Positions 38,279 through 40,140 of a stretch of DNA of 40,140 nucleotides are shown one piece after another (within the stretch, counting starts at the first letter, position 1; each line of letters begins with the position of its first letter). Source of the stretch: Hellea sp. Lineage in GTDB: Bacteria > Pseudomonadota > Alphaproteobacteria > Caulobacterales > Maricaulaceae. The notes below the pieces were generated by a model. The model did not search any database. It had not been told where the DNA came from and saw only the letters and a program-made list of their open reading frames with translations. Location of the stretch: NCBI GenBank assembly GCA_014238285.1, contig JABABK010000030.1, positions 1-40,140 on the forward strand. Direction: 5' to 3'. The translations under genes were made by a program, and so were the position numbers.

Positions 38279-38465
38279 AGTATTTTTCAGCTTCACTTGG
38301 GTATCCATTACGAACAACTAAAGCAGCCGCTTTATAGTGATTAAGGATGTCCCTTCTAGTCATTTCGTGGCCGGGGCCGTCATTGGAGTGTAGCAGTAAC
38401 ATCATTACTTCATACGCCACTTCCTCAGGTGATTTGCCTGCTGCCACTACTTTTTTATCTGCCAT
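38268..38465 (-). CDS. Small helical protein convergent with the accessory promoter gene
   Basis: A 65-residue protein starting at ATG 38465 (MADKKVVAAGKSPEEVAYEV), with GGAGAGTAAA upstream; a GTG at 38477 would be an alternative. It is mostly helical and soluble. It converges with the gene at 38180-38278 and their ends overlap by 11 bases, so each transcript is partly antisense to the other. An 8-bp inverted repeat (38273-38280 with 38291-38298) lies at the junction. Confidence 0.6.
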   Translation of the reverse strand: MADKKVVAAGKSPEEVAYEVMMLLLHSNDGPGHEMTRRDILNHYKAAALVVRNGYPSEAEKYFTS

Positions 38466-38577
38466 TTTACTCTCCACTGATTGATGAATCAGTAATATGA
38501 CCCGATTCTTTTAACGTGCATAGTGATTGACCAACTCCTGTAAGCTGTATTAGTCTTGCTTTGCTACAGGGGATATA

Positions 38578-39138
38578 ATGACAAAATTTACCAAAGATGC
38601 GGACGACCATTCTGTTGCCCTTTTTCAGCTAAATACTATCACTGCAATTATAGCTATTATTACTTGGGGTATGGCGGCCTGGACGGTCAACAATCTAGAG
38701 AAAATAGAAGCTGATGATTGGAATGCAATAGGTCTTTCAATGTCGGCCATGCAGACTATGTTGGCTGTGTTGGCGTTTTTTGGTTTCTGGATGATTAGAA
38801 GTGCGTCTAAAGATGCGGCGCGAGACGAGGCAAAGAAAATTTGTGACGAATTGGCTGGCAATGCAATTAGCGAAATTAAGTCAAGCACCCACGCCCTGCT
38901 TAACGTAGAGTTAACCACAATATTAAATAGTCCTAACGGCAACCAAATGATTCGGGACGCGTTAAGGCAACTTGAGTTAGCTAAGTCTATAGCCCCAAAG
39001 AGTGGTGGTGGTGATGTAAATTCAGGCGATAACACGCTAAGTATAAAGAATGACCCTAGTCATGAGGGCTATGATTGGGTAAAAGAACGTGGTACGTTTA
39101 AAGTGCCGAACACTAACTTAGAGGAATATGATGGCTGA
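38578..39138 (+). CDS. Two-pass membrane protein paired with the ImmA/IrrE-type protease
   Basis: A 186-residue protein with two transmembrane segments (TITAIIAIITWGMAAW and MLAVLAFFGFWMI) near the N-terminus and a charged cytoplasmic part of about 110 residues. AGGGG precedes the ATG. Its end overlaps the protease gene by 11 bases. The pair (membrane protein plus metalloprotease) is the last complete cargo of the prophage. This may be a superinfection or defence module. No known family recognised. Confidence 0.65.
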   Translation: MTKFTKDADDHSVALFQLNTITAIIAIITWGMAAWTVNNLEKIEADDWNAIGLSMSAMQTMLAVLAFFGFWMIRSASKDAARDEAKKICDELAGNAISEIKSSTHALLNVELTTILNSPNGNQMIRDALRQLELAKSIAPKSGGGDVNSGDNTLSIKNDPSHEGYDWVKERGTFKVPNTNLEEYDG

Positions 39139-39682
39139 TTTAAAACCATTTTTTGACTCACATAAAGAGAGTGGATTTCCAGTAAATATCCGTGGTTTAA
39201 TTGAAAGTTGCGGATTAGGCTTGAATGATAGCGCAGAATTACACAATGATATTGCCGGTCAAATAGAACGTCTAGAAAGCAATTTAGAAAACAGTAACGT
39301 TGAGTTTAAAATTTCAACATCGATTACCCTTACGCCAGAGTGGAAGAATTTTGTCATGGCTCACGAGCTAGGTCACTATGTTTTGCATGAGTCACTTATC
39401 GGTGCTGGTTTGGATGACAATGTTGCATTTTTTAGCAACCCTGAAGGCAATTATAATAATCAAAACATTGGGCCGAAACAGGAATTTGAAGCGCATGTTT
39501 TTGCGGCTAAAGTTCTTATGCCAGAGTTAGAGGTGGATCGGTTTTTTCAACATTACTTAGCGTCAGAGAATATCGATGAAGAAATTCAGCCTAACGTACA
39601 TTTTGGTGTGCCAGAAAGCGTAATTGCTTGGTGGCTTGGTGTGCTTAAGGAAAAATCTAAAGCAGACACGTTACGTGATTAG
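39128..39682 (+). CDS. ImmA/IrrE-family metalloprotease
   Basis: A 184-residue zinc metallopeptidase: HELGHYVLHE (His79, Glu80, His83) is the active site, and EFEAHVFAAKVLMPELEV supplies the third ligand region (Glu119 or Glu121) and the family's conserved helix. ImmA/IrrE proteins cleave phage repressors or regulators, often in response to damage. Here no XRE domain is attached and no repressor is adjacent, but the membrane protein upstream is coupled. GAGGA precedes ATG ATG. A start at either methionine is possible. Confidence 0.85.
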   Translation: MMADLKPFFDSHKESGFPVNIRGLIESCGLGLNDSAELHNDIAGQIERLESNLENSNVEFKISTSITLTPEWKNFVMAHELGHYVLHESLIGAGLDDNVAFFSNPEGNYNNQNIGPKQEFEAHVFAAKVLMPELEVDRFFQHYLASENIDEEIQPNVHFGVPESVIAWWLGVLKEKSKADTLRD

Positions 39683-39803
39683 TTTAAGAGACTCACGAGG
39701 CAACCTTAATAAGTTCCGGACTTATGTATCAAACGCACCAACACAAAGGTCATTTCCTTTGTTAAAACTTGTGAATGAAACACGTAATATCAGGATTGAT
39801 TAA
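39675..39803 (+). CDS. Small ORF bridging the prophage end and the flanking DNA
   Basis: A 42-residue frame starting at GTG, overlapping the protease end by 8 bases: VISLRDSRGNLNKFRTYVSN, continuing to NETRNIRID. No ribosome site is visible. Codons 14-23 lie over the 26-bp terminal repeat, so it is a hybrid of prophage and outside sequence, or was completed by integration. It then overlaps the host-like gene by 29 bases. Uncertain. Confidence 0.35.
   Translation: MISLRDSRGNLNKFRTYVSNAPTQRSFPLLKLVNETRNIRID
39716..39741. repeat. 26-bp terminal repeat, right copy (inverted relative to left copy)
   Basis: Exact reverse complement of 31-56. It lies just past the last prophage gene (the protease) and 33 bases before the start of the host-like ORF at 39775. 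The flanks differ from those of the left copy immediately outside the 26 bp. Confidence 0.85.
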
Positions 39804-40140
39804 GAAACGCGCCAGACTAGCAGGCGAGATCACCCACAGACACCGCGAATTAGTCGAAATGGAAGCCGAGCTATCTAATATAGACGGCGTTCTAAAGGCT
39901 TATGGTTATGATACAGCGACTATCCAAGACGTTGGCGTCTATAACCGTATGTTTAAGATGAAAGAGCTTGGCAGATTGATAAGGCAGATAGGTCGTGAGC
40001 GCCCTGAGTTAGCTGATAACGTCGATATAGCCCGTGAGATCATTGCTCGTAAGGAATGGGATGTAGACAGCGCGTTCTTGCTGTCTGTTGTCCGTACCCG
40101 CGTGAAAGACGCTAGAAAGTATTATAGGCGGCGTGGGCTA
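39775..40140 (+). CDS. Partial host gene: small protein of a family found with serine recombinases
   Basis: An open frame of 122 codons running off the window. The opening MKHVISGLIKKRARLAGEI matches a family I know as a small ORF following serine recombinase genes in alphaproteobacteria; a helical part and a basic C-terminus (RTRVKDARKYYRRRG) follow. No recombinase gene is present upstream in this window, only the prophage, so the integration point may have separated them. The right neighbour lies outside. Confidence 0.6.
   Translation, partial: MKHVISGLIKKRARLAGEITHRHRELVEMEAELSNIDGVLKAYGYDTATIQDVGVYNRMFKMKELGRLIRQIGRERPELADNVDIAREIIARKEWDVDSAFLLSVVRTRVKDARKYYRRRGL

Noticed and set aside
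38273-38298. Bidirectional terminator between the convergent small genes
   Set aside because: The 8-bp inverted repeat is perfect but neither side has a T-tract, so I describe it only as an inverted repeat.

Overview
The window holds an apparently complete, temperate, short-tailed (podovirus-type) prophage of about 39.5 kb, with a few host-like bases at each end. The host is most likely an alphaproteobacterium of modest G+C content (mid-to-high 40s percent by eye, not computed). Supporting this, the phage carries a GcrA-family cell-cycle regulator (14622-15131), a family essentially confined to Alphaproteobacteria. The gene running off the right end also belongs to a family I know from alphaproteobacterial genomes next to serine recombinases.

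Layout. (1) Left edge, 1-364: two tiny overlapping minus-strand ORFs and a 26-bp sequence (31-56) that recurs as an exact inverted copy at 39716-39741. (2) 365-6855, minus strand: the leftward early operon with a tyrosine integrase, many small unknown genes, NinB, SSB, a Rad52-family annealing protein and a Gp157-like protein. (3) 6856-8250: the immunity region, with a small XRE-type repressor, a lipoprotein SGNH esterase carrying its own promoter, and two divergent early promoters. In each promoter the 17-bp spacer between -35 and -10 is a palindromic operator of the type TTCCACTTTTTGTGGAA. (4) 8251-9200: a Cro-like gene with almost no mRNA leader, four tiny membrane proteins, and a strong terminator. 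(5) 9200-16442, plus strand: two DNA methyltransferases (a beta-class amino-methyltransferase and a C5-cytosine enzyme), a duplicated small gene flanking the cytosine enzyme, three HNH nucleases, DUF1064 and DUF1376 proteins, the GcrA homologue, and a NusG/RfaH-like protein just before the late genes. (6) 16443-16785: a structured non-coding leader. (7) 16786-35477: virion genes, namely an LRR fibre-like protein, terminase, portal, scaffold, SU10-type major capsid, a head-tail adaptor with internal triplication, ejection proteins, and a tailspike with an SGNH hydrolase domain. There is no tape-measure or sheath gene, as expected for a podovirus. (8) 35526-38075: lysis and membrane genes including an M15 peptidoglycan peptidase and a holin candidate. 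(9) 38120-39803: an accessory end with its own consensus promoter, a convergent small-gene pair, and a membrane protein paired with an ImmA/IrrE-type metalloprotease. (10) 39775-40140: a truncated host-like gene.

How the parts may work together (inference). In the lysogen the repressor shuts both early promoters by sitting between their -35 and -10 boxes, while the esterase lipoprotein is made from a separate promoter. The esterase and the tailspike both belong to the SGNH superfamily, so the lysogen may deacetylate the surface glycan that the tailspike needs, which would exclude superinfecting relatives. On induction, leftward recombination genes and rightward methylation and replication genes are made; the NusG-like protein and the structured leader at 16443-16785 may then switch on the late operon. 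The points most worth checking are the inverted 26-bp end repeats, the operator-in-spacer promoters, the overprinted cytosine methyltransferase on a recombinable cassette, the SGNH pair, the NusG paralogue plus structured leader, and the accessory cluster at the right end.
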